From Varroa destructor (taxonomy: Eukaryota; Arthropoda; Arachnida; Mesostigmata; Varroidae): 64,000 nucleotides of DNA. Both the position numbers and the translations under genes were made by a program. Below, piece after piece: positions 38,081-53,032 of this stretch. Each line of letters begins with the position of its first letter. The stretch's first letter is position 1. The notes under the pieces are model-generated. The model was not told where the DNA came from, did no database searches, and was given only the letters and a program-made list of their open reading frames with translations. The DNA lies in contig NW_019211454.1 in assembly GCF_002443255.2 (NCBI RefSeq), positions 10,438,248 to 10,502,247 of the forward strand, read 5' to 3'.

Positions 38081-40100
38081 AAGCTCAAGATTATAGTGTT
38101 TTTGCAGAAATGACATAATTGAAGATTTTAGTGAACACATTGTTTGTAATATAATAAAATATGACTTCCTCATAATTAAAGATCGTATAGAATGCAGTAC
38201 ACGAACGATATAAATAAATACTGCAGCTAGCACTCGTTTTTCTCTGCTTTATGAGGAGACAGAATGTGCTAAGTACACGACGAAATTTCCTATAGAAAAC
38301 ATACGATTTATCTGCTGTTAGTTCTCAAATGAGATCCACTTAATAAAAATAGGCCCCGTTAGAAGTCAATAGTACTATATGCGATTGGTTGAAAGCTTCT
38401 TACATTTCTTTCAATGAAATAAGTTTGGTTCCGTAGTTTGAAAAAGCCCCGCCGTGCTCCACTTTAGCTCTAAGCAGTTCTTTTGCTAATAAACTGTACA
38501 CTAAAGCAATATTAGTTGTATTTTGGCATTCGGGCACACATTTTCAAAGTCCATCCCGTTTCTAAAAAGTTTTGAAATATTTACACTTAATATGTTAGTT
38601 TCACCGCCATTGAATTGAATGGCCGCTGACAGACAGCGATCAGCTCAGGCCAGTATACCAACGTCGTGTGGTTCATACCTAATACGCTAATAATACTAAT
38701 AATCTATGCTAATAAGGATCTGGAAGGCAAATATGAGCTTCCAGTATGCGTTGTCTTGGTCGATATAAAGGCATGCGTTAGCATGTTTGTATGTTTACCA
38801 AGGGAATGCGCAGAAACTGAACAGAAGGAAGTATTGCGAATGGCGGCAACAAATTCTCTGCTCCTGCTGCTCATAATTATGTTATATGGTATACAAGTGT
38901 TGTTGTTGTTGTTGCTGTGAGTCGTCCCTAGGAAACATCGTAGCCTTCTATTTGGATGTTTGGGACCTAGCTGTGCATATAAAACACCGCTTCCAATTCG
39001 CATTGATCAAGCTTGATGTCTATAAAATAACGGTATATGCCTGTTAACATGGTGTAGATAGTAAACTTTACAGTGACTTGATTTTTTTTTCTCATGGCAC
39101 GTACGCACTCAAATTCCTATCAACGCCCAGTAAACTGTGATCGATTCAGGTAGAGCGACACAAAAATATCACGCAAATGAAAGTAATAGTAGTTTTGGAC
39201 AGTTCACTCTTCTATTTCATCCGTTGAAATTCACGCGTGTCTTCGCTCATATGATTTTGGATTAACGAATCAAATGACTCATGCGTACACTTTTTCAAAG
39301 CTAAGGCCTCGAAGCAGCAAAGCAAAACAGAAAAAGAAAATCTGGGAGTGAAGGAGAACTTCGTGTGTGAATATAACTCATAAAGCAATGTGCCATCAAA
39401 TTTTGAGCTGTTCCAAATATTTCCTTTTTGCTGCTTAACGTCCAACTAGTTTTTTATCTTAAGACAACGACATTGCATTAGCGTTGTAGTGAATGTGAGC
39501 TTCTTTATTCAGTCAAAAGCAACTGTACACATCAACAATATTCCAACATAAATAATACCACGTATTGCATAATAATGCATAAACAAGAAATCACACGGAT
39601 GATTGGACTAATAGAATTATACAAAACATACTTCAATCTAAACGTCCTTAAAATATCTTTATTCTACGCAAAACCTTGAACGTACAAACAGAGCGCCTCA
39701 AGCCGAATAAAAACTCATTATTAGTGTATATCGCAATTTTGAGATCATAAAACAGAAGATTGATATTTTGCGTCTTCGTAAAAGCAATAAAAGAAAGCTA
39801 CGAAAACAGAAGACTATTTAGACTTAATTAAAAAATGTTTGTTCAATGTATAGACAATAATTCGATAGATCCTTTTTTTTCTAGATAATCCTTGACCTTG
39901 ACCTAATTTAAGCAATTTAGAGGTAAGGATAAAAAATAACATTGAGCTGTATTTTAGTTAAGCACCCATGTAAGGGTGGTAGTTATCATACAAATAGCTT
40001 AATATTCGAAATACCGGAGCCTTTCTAAGGATAGCACTACAAAAAGAACACGCACTGCTAATAATTGACCCGGAAATGCTTAACTAAATTTTCCATGAAA

Positions 40101-40106
40101 TTTATT
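40101..40106 (-). terminator. Candidate poly(A) signal of RARS2
   Basis: AATAAA on the minus strand, 221 nt beyond the RARS2 stop codon. Confidence 0.4.
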
Positions 40107-40326
40107 CAGTATTTACAATGTTTATGAACTGTTTGTTCGCCTTCAGTATTTTAGTTCGGTTGCTTATATGGGTATAAAACGTCTACGTGCTTCGATTCTT
40201 TTACTGAACTGTTTCGCAACATTTTTCATATTTCCCATCTAAAAATCTACAAGTCGTCCTTTGGTATAAGATACGTCAGTATAGGCACCAATTATATCCT
40301 GTGAATAGTTGCAGAATAACGGAATG

Positions 40327-43300
40327 CTACATCTTCGTCAGCGGGCGAGCCCCAATGAGCTTGAGACCATGTGCCAGACTTTCCTTAAGTCGATCAAACA
40401 GCATCAGTCTTGTTTCAGCCAACTTAAAATTTTTTTCGTTCGCTACTCGGGCTGTCCTGTAATAAAAGACTATAAATGATCAGTTTCAAGCTTATGTTGC
40501 ACATGATCACATAGATTATTGAGTTAATGAAGACGTTATCACCTAATTAAAAAAAAATCTGAGGCTAATAACTTAACGTTTAATTGTATTTTATATGCTA
40601 CCAAATAGTCGTAGAATTGTTTAATTATTTGTTTAAGCAGTAAAGTTATTTAAGCATGTAATATGTTTGCTTCTCCGAATCAAGTATATAAATAATGCAA
40701 ATAATTTTATATAAAAAAACATTCATTGATTCGAGCTCGACCTACAAAACCGCAGAAAAAGGAACATGCTGGAGTGACTAAACATGCTTAGTTGTAAAAA
40801 ATACCGTTAACATTTACTAAATGGTATTCGGTAAACGTTTTCTTACAGTTCAACTTGTTTTAAACCAAAATGACTCCATTAAAAGCGAAAATATATTCAT
40901 CAAATCGAAAGAAACTTTGCTTTGTTAGAACAACTGTATGTGTTTAAATTCTCTCATTTATGTTACAAATAAATTCGTGACTATATAAATGTTTCTTCTC
41001 ACAATACAAAAAAATATACGTTTTATAGTATTATATGTTACAATGTTTAATTGTTAAACTAGTTTTCAGTACGACCATTATAAATTGGCACTCAGTTAAT
41101 CAGGTTGATTAAGGTTTGGTTTAAAAAACATATATATATGTATAAATTACAAAAATCATTTTAGAATATTGCTGCCAATTCACTTGTGACTGACTTCACT
41201 AGTGTATTTCTGTCGTCCACAAATTCCATACTTTACTGCCTTGTTGATCGCGTGCCCGAGCTTGAACAAATACTGCACAAGTTCACTCGACTCTAAAGTA
41301 GCGTCGGATCGCAACAGACATTCCTCCATCTGGCTAAGCAAAATCAATGCCTCACAGACGTGGCTGTCCTGTAGAAATTCATCGAGGACCTCCTCGTGGT
41401 AATTGGGTTCAATCTAAACCGGCACGGAATCGCATCAAATAAAAATATTTACCAAAATATATCTATTTTTTCAATGCAAATGAAAACTCTATCTGATTTC
41501 AAGCTATACTTGAAATAGAAAATCTACTACTAGGGTTTAATGCCATAATTATAAATATAATTACAATCGCAGCATTTTGTTTTCGAATAAATGAAGGTAC
41601 AAATCGATCTATGTTTTTATATAATTGTTTAAAACGCTGTCCATGATCGGTTTTCGATTACCTCATTCGCTTCACGAATTGAGCACAAACGGGCATGACA
41701 ATATTGCAACGAAATGCCAGAGTCGCCTTTAAGAGAGAAGCACTTCTCCCAGTCGAAGGTCTCGTTTTTCTGCCGTCGCGTTTTCAACATATTCACGTAG
41801 AGAGCAGTCAACGCAAGATCAAGAGATATTTTGTCATATTCCTCAGGACTGACCCGTGTAGTATTCGCTTCCTGCATTCCTGCACATGCAACACGATAAA
41901 AATTGAATACACGGGTCCATTGGAAGCCATTTGCACTATACAATAGGCAGTCAGCACTTATATTGTGATAATTATGGTTACTTGTTGGAGAAACAAAAAA
42001 ATCAATGTCAACAACAAATTTTCCCATACATTATTGTAAGCTAATGTCACATTTTATAACATTTATTTTGAGATCGAGGACAAAAAAGATATTGCTTTAT
42101 TTTTGAGTGATTTGCCCAATGCACTATTCTCAAAAATAGTTGAATACTAAACGTCCCCGGTATGCTTATTTACAATTGCCGGTGTCTTGTTGTGTTACTG
42201 TTGTCGGGGCTATGATTATAAAGGAGGAATGTTAACGGATTGGATGATACAACTAGACAAGATAAGTCACGATGTTTTCAGTTGCGTAAGGTCCGTTGTA
42301 AAACGTTTGTCGATATTTACGTCTCCACGATGACAAAGTTCCAATTTCCATCATAAATCTCAGCGCTTTGAGATGAATCAAGGCCGACAAAATTTAGGCT
42401 GGGTAGACTAAATTAGCCTAAAAGCTAAGGACTTAGCTCTCTAAATAACGTTTTCCAATAAATATTGAAAACAAAAAAAAACGTGTTTTCACACACAACA
42501 TTATCAGTTACACATAGTTCTAATAAGTATCAAGTCACCCAAATATAGAACTGAAATTATAGAAAACGTAATAACATTACTATGTTACAAACTTGCTTAA
42601 AATATTGAAGAATATAACGTAAATCTGTATGTCTGCTGATAATCTGTTTCAAAATACAGAGGCGTATAAATATATGAGTTTCTACCTTTAAGAGCTCTAA
42701 GCTGTGCTTCTTCTATAAGGTCATCCAGAAGCACGACCTGGCCATCACGGGTGCTTAGTCCCTTGATGCGACCGAATTTGACATGTACAATACGAATAGA
42801 TCCTTTCATTATCTTATCAAGACATTTTTGCAGATCTGAGAAGTGCTTAGCTTGTGCGTTGTCGACCACATAATACAGAGTGTTTACGTTCAGTTGCTTG
42901 TGGCGCGAAATTGCTGCGCAAATATCTCGTGTCATATAAAGCGAGGAACCATTAGACTTCATGAGGGGCACGAATGTGTCTTCGGACAGGTACAGCCCTT
43001 GAAGGTCTCTATTTTCCTCGAGAAACCTCTGTTTTCTTAACGTGCTGATCAATTCCTGAGAATCGATGTGGAATGATGATTCGCCTTGTATCAAGTCAAA
43101 TTTTACCCCAAGTTTGGAGTATATTTTAAAATACTCTTTAAGACTGATGTGGCGAAAATCAAACCACATTTTCCTCAGCTCCTTATCGCCCATTTCAAGT
43201 TTAGCAAAATCATCGAGTGCTTTCTGGCGGAATTCCTTATCTTTCTCTGCAAGTTGATTACTTTTAACATACACTTCAAAAAGGTGTTTAAGTGGCTCTT

Positions 43301-44870
43301 CTTTTAAGCGTTTCGCATCACCAAATTGCTGGAAACCAGCACTTAGCAGCCCAAACTGTGTTCCCCAATCACCGAGATAATTGATTCCAACTACTTCGTC
43401 GCCAATATCTCGCTTCAAATTGCAGATAAAATTCCCTATTATCGTCGAGCTGAGATGGCCCACGTGAAATGGCTTAGCAATATTTGGCGAACTGAAGTCT
43501 ATCGCTATCTTCTGATTGGGAATGATCTCGGCGTACACCCTTCGCTGGTTTTTCTGGTTAAATAGGTCATTAGCAATATCTTTTAAACACACTTCAGCAG
43601 GTTCAGCCTTTATACACAAACGTTCCGCCCGTATGCCTAGACGTTCTGCGGTTTCCTGAAACAAGTAAAGTACAAGAGAACTGATTATTTACTTCGATAA
43701 CCAAACTGTCATACTAATGTCAAAAAACGACTTATAAATCCAATAATACATATATAAAATAATACGTTATAACAACATTACCCTTAAAGTAAATAAACGA
43801 GCTTTCCAAATTCAATTTTCAATTTTTTAGTACACCTTATGTAGAACGATGAAGGAACCTACCAATACTTTGGAGTAATGTCAACGTTTCGCTCAGTCTT
43901 TCTGTAAAATTTAATGCTATAGTAACCATTTTCCTTACTGGTCGGAAGTAGACATTATTAGCTGTCGTTGTTATGCATCCTAAAATAGACCTGGATGAAA
44001 AATTTTGCTGGCGTGCCTGTTCCTGTAGCTTTTCAGCAAGGCGCAATTTTTGGCCGAAGTATCGCAGTGAACGTTGCCTGACCTAGAATCGACCAATCAG
44101 ATTTATTGTTATGATTAGCGTTAACATTAGTTACCACGAATAAGCGTAAACTATATATAATATCAGTTAGCTAATTCGAAATCACTAAAGCAAGCGTGGT
44201 TTTAGGTTGGCTCGAACGTATGGTATGGTACAATTAACACAGATAATCTCTAGGATATCCACACCAAAATCTACACACATGAATACTCGTCATGAAGAAA
44301 AACAATTAAAAATAAACAATGCCGTAGTTAATGACATTCATATTCATGGTCAAAAACCAAATTATTACATTACGAAGCAGTAGGAGACTAATGGCACCAA
44401 CCCAACCATGAATATTTAACTACGCTAGTTCGAATCCATTTGATTTTATCATATAACTTGGACGGTTAAGATATTTAAGATATTTTAAAGGACACTACAG
44501 AGCAACTTTTACGTATTCTAATAATTGTAACGTGTAGTGCTAAAAGTGATACGTACAATCCAAGAAACACCCTAATTAAAATTAATAAAAGATACAGGAA
44601 TAGTTAAATGTGAATAGAGTATGGACACTTCTCATTGGGTTGTTACATTGTTTACTGTTACTACATATGACGATAATACGAACAAAGGAACCCTTTCCTT
44701 TTCTGATGGTGATGGTGGCCACACTGCGTTCTAACTAGGTGTTATTTGCAAGACGAAAAGCTCTGCGGTTGTTATTCATAATTACAACCAACTCTACAAT
44801 CATGTAGACATACGAGTATATTGCTACAATATTCAATTGCATGCACCAAGTCCAATATACTTACGCCCAT
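40327..44870 (-). CDS. RARS2: Mitochondrial arginyl-tRNA synthetase
   Basis: A nuclear-encoded class I synthetase that charges mitochondrial tRNA-Arg in the matrix. Exons are 44870-44865 (ATG GGC only), 44082-43863, 43645-42686, 41879-41662, 41413-41184 and 40456-40327. Phases 0, 1, 1, 0 and 2 agree throughout, giving about 587 residues against 578 in human RARS2. Visible features are the RLAEKL N-terminal motif (exon 2), the signature HVGH at about residues 136-139 after DFSSPNIAKPF, INYLGDWGTQFG at 163-174, and NGSSLYMTRDI matching the family SDGTSLYxTRD. The KMSKS position reads GLSTRDGQ, a non-canonical form as in other mitochondrial ArgRS. LQYCHARLCSIREANE belongs to the anticodon-binding helical domain, and the C terminus LIGARPLTKM matches the family end. 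The first exon is the least certain; the arginine-rich start could be the targeting peptide. Confidence 0.93.
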
Positions 44871-45200
44871 GCTGTAGAGTGTAAAACAGCTGTTTCAATC
44901 GTTTTACTCGCACGCACCGTACACTTACTGAAATACAGTTAGTACAATTATATATATTTATGAAACACACAATTTCGAACAATTCGATAAATTCTCTATA
45001 CCTAGTTGGAAGCTTTACATTTCTTCATCATCGTGAATAGATGATAGACTGAACAATTCATAAATACAGATAGAAAAGTATCCGCTCGCTCCTATATAGC
45101 AAGCATGTTCTCTCGGTCTGCGTGAACAAACAGTTCGCGCGTCGGCGGCGGCGTATCACAGAGCGTTGGCAACACGTGGTCGTGGTACAATCTGTGGCAC

Positions 45201-45224
45201 GCCGCCGCCGCCGCCGCCGCCGCC
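45201..45224. repeat. (GCC)n trinucleotide repeat
   Basis: Eight perfect GCC units within the GC-richer island upstream of RARS2. Confidence 0.95.
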
Positions 45225-48200
45225 ACTACTAAGGCGCGCGACTTCGGCGCCTGCAAAGAATTCAGAGAGAGAGTTACTGCCACAATTTTGGGAGAGGGGA
45301 ACCTTCCGACAGCTGCTAATTGTAGCGGTTGTAGCTTCTGCTGTCGTTGTTGTTGTTGTTTCTGCTGCTGCTGCTATTGTCGTCGGTGCAGGTGTTTCGT
45401 ACGAGATCAAACAACGCGAGCGTATCTCTGTGCTTGTTCAAGCAGTGCAGACTGTGTAAAGCGACGGTGCGTGAATGCCTTTATAAAGACTGAGGTAGAT
45501 ATTCCGCGCTCTGTTTACTCTCTGCTTTGCAGACACTTCTTTTTCCCTAGCTGTTCTCCATGCGTTGTCTAGAAGCAAGTGTCTACATGACTGTGTTCTC
45601 ACTGTCTCTGCCCTCGGCTGCTACTGCCGGTCTACCACTCGTAGTCGCGGAAGCTCTCTTACTACTGTCAAACAACTCCAGGGCGGGTGCAGGACCAGAG
45701 CGCGTAGCCGCGGCATCGGCGTTGCTACTTATCCGTCTCCTTCTTGAAACTCACCCGAGTCGACTGGCTTGACTAGAAACAATCGACGAGTAAACTGCGA
45801 GATCATAGAGGCAGACTCTCCGCTCATATTCTTTGAAGTGTCGTAGAGTTTTCCCCGGGCGAGTGAAAAGGCAACCGTGGTGCTGTCGTAAGACTAGTAG
45901 CACGGGTAGGATGAGAGGAAAAGAGTTTCCGGAGAAACAAATTTCGCGCATCAGAAATCGCACCGTACGAAGCGCAGCTGGCAAAAGCTATGCAGCAGCC
46001 GTAATTTGTATCCGTTCCTTGCAGTTTACACGAAAGGTTCAGCGGGGTGTTGCCGTTGTGCGCGTATGGTTATTGTGCTCCGCAACGTAAGGCCGAAGGT
46101 TTTTACTTAGGCTACGGAACTAGGCTACCGCGCGAACATTGACTGTTAACGAAGGCATTAGCAGCTGTACTAGGTACACAGCAGCGTGGATGTAAAACTC
46201 GACAAGAAGATGTCGTCTAATATATAGACACCTGTATATGCGGTTAATACTTAACCAACTGTCTATCTGCCTATCGTGCTGTGTCGAACTGGTTTTCCTT
46301 CTTTCTTATGGAGAAATATATTCAATTGGACTGGCCTGAACTGAAGTTTTTGCCGCGTCGTTCTGGTTGAAAAGCCAAATTTAGACGAAATAAAGATTCT
46401 TACCTAAACAAAGAGGTACAACATCGGTTCTGCACAGGACTTATAGCTGTTGCTTTCCACAGCTAGGCAACTATGGTAAGAAGAACCTTTATTTGGCATT
46501 ATATTTATTATACACAACTGGATATTTAGTCACTTTGTTCTATTTGCGTAGTCTTATCACGGGTTAAATATGGCTATCGTATAGAGCATAATCGAGGAAA
46601 GATGCAATTTAATATAGCTGTTATGTATGCTTGAGGTAGAAAAGAAGACGCGTCGATGCTGATCTATCTAGACAGGTAGCACCAAAAAACAGCAGCCAAA
46701 ATTGGTCTGAGAACACTTTTTTATATTCTGCCGATTTGTACATTCAATTATAAAAGAAAAATTAATACATAGAACATTCGGCGTCAAAGAGTTTGCTACA
46801 AACCTAGTTATCATACTTTGTAGCAAAGTATTCACAGCCTGTCAAGCACAAACAAAGATCACAGATTTTGCTTTAAATGTAAGTGAATGAGATAGTAACT
46901 CGTCAATCTGTGAACGGGTGGCAAAAAAAAGCGTGTTCATAGATTCGATAACGTTCTTACATATTTTGCCTTCATTACTGGTCGCATCTGAGTATTATCT
47001 TCAGGGGGTCCTGTTTATCTGTAATGTTTTCCTATATATGTACATATATAGGAATATATGGTATGACAGTAACCATTTTTATGAAGTGTGCCTAAATTGC
47101 TATATAAGGGTACCATAGTATCACACCACATGATACCTGCGGAATCCATATAAATTGATCGTCACTAGTCAACAAGACAATTCCCCTATTTATTATTATT
47201 CAACTACGAAATAGATAGTTTCAACAATCGTTGGCCAAATTCTCATAAAGTGTTAAATCAGCTTAGCAATTTCTGCTGAAGGAAGTGGAATGAAATTATA
47301 GGGGACACTGCGCGATGCATAGTGCTTAGTATAAATATCTTGAGTTGTATGAGTTGAGTCAACGACAGTGAAACGAACTCCTCGCGATCTTCTTAAACGC
47401 GATTTCACATAGACCTATGCACTAAAGCAACGTTTCGAACCTGTCGTTGTTATTAAACAGTGAACTTTAAATTGACAGCCTTGATGCCAGAAAAAGTATG
47501 TTTTTTCGAGTTAAAGGGATAATGGGTAGTTTCGATTTTAACAACTCCTTTATTTAATCAAGCCTTATTGTTGTACTAATCAAGCCAAAATATTGTTATC
47601 GAACGCGTCACACAATAAGAGCGCGATGAATAATTATCCGATTGTTATATGCTTCGTTATGTTTGGCAAGCATTTTTTCGAAGAGCTGATAGGCGAAACA
47701 GCGTTGCCGGCTGGAGCGTCTTTGTATTTCGTCATTTTTGATAGTGATTTTTGACCGCCTACAATCAAACATGTACCTTTTTTTCATTAATAATATTTAG
47801 CTGAAAAGAGCACAATTGAAACGGCATTTTTCGATTAAAAGTTCAAGCATATTTTTTGCATTATACGCTGCCAATAGTTAATGTTTCGATCAACCAAACC
47901 TAATACGCTAGTTTGATTCCCGCTTTCCCAAGGAACTTAAGTATCTTTAACTAACTTATTTTTTATATGGAATTTTTAAGTGCGGGGCGCACTTAGAAGA
48001 ATGGAACTATTGTGTAAAATATTTTCACTTTTATGTATGTTCGCTTCAGTTTGATGTGCACAAACTCGTTACCGACAGGGCTCAATAGGAACTTAAATTA
48101 CTACGTTCTCACAGATCAGAGTAAGATCTGTCCTCTTCCTTTCTCTCAGATAGATTAATATAAATATTTTATGAGATCAGAAGCCAATTTTCGCGAAATA

Positions 48201-51200
48201 AGCCAGATTTATCAGTTGAAGGTAAACTAATAATAATTAATTTTATATGACATCAACTAAACATACTTTCTCTATTTATACCTGAACTGTACTCGTAAAC
48301 GTTTCCACCCGAAATATTCATAGATATACACGATCAACAATTTGGCTAACATAAATGTCATTGCTCGTTAATCGAATATATAAAATCGATCGATGTATAT
48401 TAGATTCATGCGGCAATAGTGGACGTTTGTTTAATTGACCTTACATCAAACTATTGTATAAAAACAAAACCGTTACTTTGTTTTCAGCTTTTGCGTTTGG
48501 CATATTTTGTAAAAAAATACACTTCAGATTTTTTAAGCAGTTGCTATCATCAACCTATCTGATAAAAGGATAGCTGTAGTTTTTTCTCACACAGTCGTAT
48601 GCACAGATTTTGCCAGTGAGAAGTCGAGCCAGCGCAAGCGCTGTCGCCGCCGCGGTGACCACAGTGACAGTATTTTCTACTTGAAGGAGGCAAACACGTC
48701 CTCCTCGGCCCTACGATGTCGTACATGTTCCTTCTTCTTTTCTTATATGATAAATGACGAGCTTTAAAAAATCTTATATTACACGATGAATTATAGTGAT
48801 AAGGTATCATTGTCATCATTATTGCTATATGTAACTTTTAGGTCATTTGCCAGTTGTAACCACCTGGCGCAATCAGTAAATCTAACGTGCTACACTTCTG
48901 CTGGCACAGGAGACGCAGATCTGCGAACCATCAACTCGCAGTTAGTTTCTATGTTTTCATTAATTGACGCTTTTAAGTTCTACCGATTTACGGGATCAGG
49001 ATGATAAATACAGAAACGTTACTGATTGTACATCTATATTGGCGCCAACCTGCTACACAGATCTATCATGAGCAATGCATCAATTAGTGCTCATTATTGA
49101 ATTCAAAAGTTACTCTATTTTTTCATTTGTATCTTATTTTACTTTACCTAGAGTTCTGAATTTTTACGATAAGCCAGTTAAATCGGTCATTTGTCTAATG
49201 ATGATTCTTTGTCCCAGGTGTTACAGTTGTTTCGTGTACCACCTAAATTTCTTCTACTCTGTTTATATATGATAAGGCTTGCCTATTTGGCCCTATTTAT
49301 TTTCATATAATTCCAATTTATTATAATTTGTATACATTGTTTGCAACTTGACAGGTGCAGCAGGTGAATCGCCAGAAGTTCCAAAGGTTTGTACGCGGTT
49401 TCAAACTACAAAATGGGTGCTTTGTAAGATCCGTTTTGCAAATATTCTATGATATCCAATATACTATAGGAAGACAATTATATATATGCAAATATTTTTT
49501 AATATAGACGATTTCATTAAGGCTGCCCCGACATTGAACTGCCAAACTTGACCCGTTATGAAACGAACAACCGGGTTTAACCTAAAGGAATAGAATCTTT
49601 TTAATGAAGTATTTATTTTTAGGAACTGTTTCGGCTTTCACGCATAGGGATGTTGTTGTTGACGATAATGTCGTTTGTTATATCGTGCTGGGCCTAATGG
49701 CACTGTGCGACGGCCCGTACACGAACGAGGTAGGAAACAGCTCAATGACGTGCTTGACGCGAAGCACACTACGACATTGGCCGATCATGGCCGAACGAAG
49801 GCGGGTTAGACTGTCCAGCATTCTGTGTGTCGTTGTGTGTATAGGAAATATCAAAAATGTCGTAGACGGACCTACTGACAGGTCTCAACTAAGACTAAAA
49901 AAAACTTGGTCTGACTAAGTGGTCTTCAGTGGGTGATCCTGCGCATATAGTGTAAGGCTGGGTGTAGTCGCATTGCAGTCTTGATTGAATAACTCTTTAC
50001 AACTATGGTTTTTAATGTCTGAACCTATAGTCGAAACTTCATTCCGCTATGCTTTACGTAGATATCGGGAAGTAAACTTTAGGATAAATCTTAATCTTAA
50101 CAAATTTCAATGAACATCTCACTGTACCTGCGACTGACACTGCACTTATTATTAGTATTAATTTATTCACTATTCTCTTTTGATAGGAAGCTGCTGATCA
50201 CAAACGCGGTTGTCTCTCTAAATTTTATTGTACTCTTATTGGTTCAATAACCTCGGATTTTTATTGTACAATTTTGTTTTTCCGGGTTACTTTTGTTGTG
50301 AAAAGGCTTTCGGTATCACCTCTTTTTCAGGCAAAGCATTGCCCCATTAGGAGTCTGGAATGAGTCTTGCTACACTTATTTAGGGTTTCTCCCACAGGCC
50401 TACAAAAAGAAATGGTATAGTCAAAACTACCTATCAGTCATTCTATTGTCTCATCCATTTTATGAATAAGCTAATAAACTTGTTGTACCCCGTAGAAATC
50501 GAAAAATATATCCTGATCATTCCCGTGTGTTACGTACATACTACCGCCAAGTTTCTTTTAATTTACTACTTAATGGCGATGTTTTTGCTGCTACCCTCCT
50601 TACATCGGGTATATACTCACAGCACTCAGTGTTGTGTGCGTGTGTGTGAAAAAAAAAAGAAAGTGTCTAGGATTTTTGCAAACAATGCGAATGAAAGAAC
50701 TGCACTTCGATTTGGTCGCTTGTGTCTCCCTACAGTCAAATGGCTGTGAAATCCGCCTCTCTGAATTAGTCGGTCGGTCAGTCAGTCTGCTCTGTTTTTA
50801 CACGTGTTTACGTCGAATAACAGTGTGTGGGTCATACCTCCTGCTAAGTTGGTGGGTATCAGCGTCCCACGTGGGTTTCTGCTCTTCGATTTCGGCTGGC
50901 TGGCAGCAGCAGAACAGTAGCACCGCCCCGCTGTTGTTATTCACTGGTGGCGTCTGCTACCGCTGTTTTCGTTTGGCTGCGCGTGAGTGACGGTAGCAAT
51001 TGCTTGTTGTTGATACTCAGGCGAAGGTTGTTGTTGTTGTTTGTGGTGGTACCTGGCGCCGTAGCTGTTGTCGCTATCAGTCGGCCAGTGGCAGCACCAG
51101 TACTGTAGGCATCGCTTTTTGCTGAGTGTTTCAGTAGCGGCAGTAGAAGAAGGAAGCTTCTAGCGGCAGCCATTAATTGCTATATTCTGCCGACAGTAGT

Positions 51201-51550
51201 AGCTAGTAACACTGCCATAATAACAAAAGGGAATCGTAGTGTAGTTCCGGCTAGCCGGTGCCCCGGTTCGATTCAGCCGGTCACACGGTATAATTCGCTA
51301 CGATTTCTATTGGACCACTTCGCCTCGAGATCTATCTTCTGTCGAGGCATATTCGCGCGTTATCGTTGCTCTAGTACGACTTGCTGAAGTGACCGGCATC
51401 GAATCCCCGATACAAACATACCCCGATTTGTCGTAAAGCGAAAAGGCGAAGGTGGCGGCAGAAACAACAACAACTGCTGCTACTGCTGCTGCTGCTGTAA
51501 AGCATTCGACCAACAGCGTGCCTGTTTTGTCGTCTGTGTGAGGGAGTCTG

Positions 51551-51580
51551 TGTTCGTGTGGCAGTGTGTGTGTTCGTGTG

Positions 51581-51590
<10 letters not shown>
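51551..51590. repeat. Tandem duplication of a 20-bp unit
   Basis: The unit TGTTCGTGTGGCAGTGTGTG occurs twice back to back and runs directly into the TG microsatellite, which suggests slippage-driven expansion. Confidence 0.95.

Positions 51591-51635
<45 letters not shown>
51584..51635. repeat. (TG)n microsatellite
   Basis: A 52-nt uninterrupted TG tract following the 20-bp duplication, with imperfect TG sequence on to about 51650. Confidence 0.97.
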
Positions 51636-51637
<2 letters not shown>

Positions 51638-53000
51638 CTGTGTGTATGTGTATCTTTGGATGGTTTAGGCATGCGACAAAACCCAACGAAAATTTGCCCC
51701 AACTGTAGCGACGACTGCCATTAAGTAAGCCTTGCTGGTGGGAAGTCTAGGTCGAAGTCGGTGTCCGATTGAAATGTTCATTGACAGAACTTGCTGAGTA
51801 CTGCGAATTGCAATAGTTCTACATTAGTAAATTCACTACAATCGCTTGTACTTGTGGCTCTGGCAATAACCTACTGTGTGACTGCACGATTCGTCAACAA
51901 AAAAAGTGTTTCAATTTCAAATGTTGATCTTCATTGTTCGTTTGCCGTTTATCGTGCGTCAGTCGTGCTGTGTTTAAATCATGTTGGATTGTACTGCATT
52001 GGATTGTTGTTGTCCTGGACCCACCGATTTGCGGTAATAGTGTAGTAGTAGAAGACACGACGAAACGATCAGAAGTTTTCAGACGCAGCCAGTAACGAAA
52101 GGCAGCCGTGTGTACATAGCAAAGCCACATCTCTTGAGTACAACCACTGACAGCCTATTCATCAGGCTATTGAGGTAGGCAGGTGAAAAGAACAAAAATA
52201 CATAAAAATATAGAAGCGGAGTCATTTTGATTATTATATTATTGTGAAATAAAGCCAGTGTTATTGGCTTTCACTTAATACCAATGCTAATACGATGGGG
52301 ATTGGATAAAAACGGGTTATTTTCGGAATCGATTTAGTTAGCTGTGTTTTTACTCCGCCAAATATCTGCGAAAGTGAGTCGACGATATGAGCGGTCGAAA
52401 CATAAATGCTTTATCCAGGATAATTAATATTAATAATTTTGTCGAGTTAGTGGCACAACGATCTCAGTTGACGCAGACTCATGCATCGTATAAATCTTTA
52501 GTGAGCTACTCTACCGACTTTGTTTGATATAATTTGCGAGCGTGGTGGTACTGTGGCTTGTGATTTTGGGTTCGGTGTTACTAAGCTACGCTTCGCAGTT
52601 TATAAGTAGAAGCGCATTAGCTTAAGAATTTTGGAAAAATATTTTCGTTACCCGATTTTGCATTAAGTAGTTTGATAAGGCTCTCTCTGAAAAAAATATT
52701 GGTCCTGTATAATATCTACAGAATGTTTCAAAACTCGAGGTCAGCCATTTAACGGATGATAGATGCTCAGGAGGTGAAGCATTTTTTTTCAATAGGTCTA
52801 TATAGGACCGATATTAGCTTAACTTCAGGAAAGTTGAAGTGTATCACAAACAGTAGGTTGGTTTGGTCTAGCTTTGGAGAAGTGGAAAATGTTGTTTGTA
52901 CTTGCGTGTAAAGTGTACTATCTTTTTTTTTGATACTTTGTGAAGTAAGCTGATTAAAAATAATTGACAGTATATAAATATAAGCTTAAACCCTTTTATT

Positions 53001-53032
53001 ATGGCTGAAAAACCACAAGAGTCTACATACAG
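53001..53032 (+). CDS. Candidate short first coding exon, unknown protein
   Basis: An ATG with A at -3 and G at +4 opens MAEKPQESTY and ends in a strong donor (ACAG|gtaagg), phase 2. About 1-2 kb upstream lies a GC-richer, repeat-bearing island typical of promoters. No downstream exon was identified with confidence. A possible acceptor (ctttccctacag) at 57626 would join in phase and stay open for about 60 codons, but the resulting peptide is unfamiliar. Confidence 0.4.

Larger units (their letters stand above)
34089..40326. other. Intergenic or large intron, mostly empty
   Basis: AT-rich sequence. It contains the ambiguous open segment at 34698-35027 and the (TA)n tract at 38028-38077. No other exon with splice context or known motif was seen. 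Confidence 0.45.
44871..53000. other. Intergenic; two GC-richer islands, no firm gene
   Basis: Two islands richer in G+C and trinucleotide runs (about 45.1-46.1 and 50.6-52.1 kb) contain (GCC)n, (TG)n and (GTT)-type runs. The first lies just upstream of RARS2 and could be its promoter; the second lies upstream of the exon-like ATG at 53001. Many open frames here translate to monotonous Pro, Val, Ala or Cys and are repeat artefacts. Between the islands, 46.1-50.6 kb, I see nothing supported. Confidence 0.45.
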